Below are positions 6,462 through 6,932 of a stretch of 6,932 bases of DNA, in pieces. Every line of letters starts with the position of its first letter. The first letter of the stretch is position 1. The notes under the pieces are model-generated. The model saw only the letters and a list, made by a program, of their open reading frames with translations, was not told the origin of the DNA and made no database searches. A program made the position numbers and the translations under genes. Where the stretch lies: the NCBI GenBank assembly GCA_947177715.1, contig CAMWVM010000085.1, positions 1 to 6,932 of the forward strand. The letters are read 5' to 3'. This DNA comes from an uncultured Ruminococcus sp. (lineage in GTDB: Bacteria; Bacillota; Clostridia; Oscillospirales; Ruminococcaceae).

Positions 6462-6485
6462 AAAGCCCCACACGGGGCTTTTGTT
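6462..6485 (+). terminator. intrinsic terminator of the STAS/ATPase operon
   Basis: AAAGCCCC (6462-6469), loop ACAC and GGGGCTTT (6474-6481) form a perfect 8-bp GC-rich stem, followed by the T-rich tail TTGTT. It closes the three-gene operon. Confidence 0.85.
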
Positions 6486-6658
6486 ATGCAAAAAAAAGAA
6501 CTAAAGGTAAGCTTACTGCTAAAGATGAAGAAGAATTTAACAATAAATTTAGAAAGACACAATGAATATATAGATAAAAAAACATTTAATATCAATCAAA
6601 GAATAAAACATGAATAATCTTCAATTAGCTACACAAACTGTTGTCAGAGGTGAAAATC
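6486..6658 (+). other. short region without a confident gene
   Basis: Two overlapping frames compete here. From the ATG at 6486 a 43-codon frame runs to 6617. In another frame, entered through the eight-A run at 6490-6497, about 25 codons ending at the TGA at 6563-6565 spell a hydrophilic peptide (KGKLTAKDEEEFNNKFRKTQ). Neither has a convincing ribosome binding site. It may be a decayed or frameshifted small gene, or the leader of the 36-residue gene that follows. Confidence 0.3.
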
Positions 6659-6769
6659 ATGAACAAAGAACAAGCAACCATTGACGGCAAGTCAAATAAG
6701 AAAAACATTAATCAGAATCAGAGTCACAACGTTAAAAAAGAAGCGTTGGGACCAAATACAAAAAGATAA
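6659..6769 (+). CDS. 36-residue hydrophilic small protein
   Basis: A 36-codon ORF starting MNKEQATIDGKS and ending KKEALGPNTKR, rich in Asn, Lys and Gln with no hydrophobic segment. It has a good ribosome binding site, AGAGGTG (6646-6652), 6 bases before the ATG. A strong intrinsic terminator begins 7 bases after the TAA, so the start and stop signals both frame it neatly. It lies between the accessory operon and the probable next tail gene. I do not recognise the family, and it could be a regulatory or accessory phage peptide. The placement argues for a real gene, while the short length leaves doubt. Confidence 0.62.
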   Translation: MNKEQATIDGKSNKKNINQNQSHNVKKEALGPNTKR

Positions 6770-6775
6770 TAACTC

Positions 6776-6806
6776 AAAGCTCTGCACTTGCAGGGCTTTA
6801 TTTTTT
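6776..6806 (+). terminator. strong intrinsic terminator
   Basis: AAAGCTCTGC (6776-6785) pairs with GCAGGGCTTT (6790-6799) over 10 bp, with one G-U pair and the loop ACTT. An A and six T residues (6801-6806) follow. It ends the transcript of the 36-residue gene. Its GCAGGGCT element also occurs in the terminator after the tape-measure gene. Confidence 0.85.
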
Positions 6807-6820
6807 ATAAAAAATATGAA

Positions 6821-6862
6821 AGCAGGTGATTTTTATTTTAGAAACACCAATTAATGTACACC
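6821..6862 (+). CDS. possible start of the next phage gene, cut by the contig end
   Basis: AGCAGGTGAT (6821-6830) looks like an extended Shine-Dalgarno sequence. The open frame after it reads LETPINVH before genomic sequence ends near 6862. No ATG lies at the expected place. Either the GTG at 6826 or an ATT at 6835 would start this frame, and the ATT could be a miscalled ATG, because adjacent bases come from an error-rich read end. The product cannot be identified from so few residues; by position it may be a tail protein. All apparent coding beyond 6862 is adapter. Confidence 0.3.
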
Positions 6863-6932
6863 CTGTCTCTTATCCCCATCTCCGCGCCCCCGAGCGTCCT
6901 GAGCATGGCGTTTGCCGGATTGGGGTTGAAAA
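6863..6932. other. untrimmed Illumina Nextera adapter (sequencing artefact)
   Basis: These 70 bases follow the Nextera read-through layout exactly in length and order. First comes a 34-base transposase/read-2 adapter (6863-6896, 28 of 34 bases as I recall the standard, starting with mosaic-end CTGTCTCTTAT). Then comes an 8-base index TCCTGAGC (6897-6904, which I recall as N704), a 24-base P7 tail (6905-6928, 16 of 24) and AAAA. Most mismatches are A-to-C or gains of G, and they grow denser toward the end, as in a fading read. The translated VSYPHLRAPE string is a variant of the VSYTHLRAHE peptide known from adapter-contaminated database entries. Confidence 0.95.

Noticed and set aside
6362..6595. 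Antisense 77-codon frame across the operon terminator
   Set aside because: It crosses a GC-rich terminator hairpin and has no ribosome binding site.
6610..6684. 24-codon ORF beginning MNNLQLATQ
   Set aside because: No good ribosome binding site, and it overlaps the better supported 36-residue gene in another frame.
6863..6881. Genuine Tn5/IS50 mosaic end from a natural transposon
   Set aside because: The bases after it match library adapter, index and P7 and not any IS50 sequence.
6863..6932. GC-rich coding end of a new phage gene
   Set aside because: The sequence follows the Nextera adapter, index and P7 layout in exact spacing; coding potential is accidental.
1..6932. tRNA genes, CRISPR arrays, insertion sequences, integrase attachment sites
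   Set aside because: I saw no cloverleaf-like tRNA, no regularly spaced repeats, no transposase or integrase reading frame, and no convincing attachment core by eye.

Overview
The window is strongly AT-rich and has low-GC Firmicutes-type signals: consensus TTGACA-N17-TATAAT promoters, GGAGG-type ribosome binding sites, TTG and GTG starts, and hairpin-plus-T terminators. It looks like a fragment of a (pro)phage tail region from a clostridial, possibly gut, bacterium. The basis is a long tail tape-measure protein whose sequence style is typical of such phages. No gene can be tied to a species.

Layout. (1) Positions 1-930 hold two small minus-strand genes for membrane-anchored zinc-ribbon proteins. 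Each has its own perfect promoter, and the two share an unusual matched upstream layout. (2) Positions 914-4408 hold a plus-strand tape-measure gene that lacks its normal 5' end. Its open frame begins inside the promoter of the second zinc-ribbon gene and no usable start is visible, so tail sequence has been joined to the cassette by rearrangement or by assembly. A terminator follows at 4446-4470. (3) Positions 4491-6485 form a self-contained accessory ('moron'-like) transcription unit: one promoter, a 27-bp dyad over the -10 box and leader, three closely spaced genes and one terminator. The genes encode a STAS-like plus GHKL-ATPase fusion, a DUF4325 STAS-like protein, and a two-helix membrane protein with a cytoplasmic helical domain. 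Together they resemble a partner-switching module (the SpoIIAB/SpoIIAA or RsbW/RsbV logic) with a membrane component. This is the best candidate here for a poorly described system. (4) Positions 6486-6806 are a small-gene region with a well-supported 36-residue ORF ending in a strong terminator. (5) Positions 6817-6862 are probably the start of the next phage gene.

The last 70 bases (6863-6932) are not biological. They match the Illumina Nextera read-through layout (mosaic end, adapter, 8-base index, P7 tail, A run) with errors that increase along the stretch. The right end is therefore a contig end carrying untrimmed adapter, and the protein apparently encoded there is an artefact. The bases just before it probably rest on few, low-quality reads.
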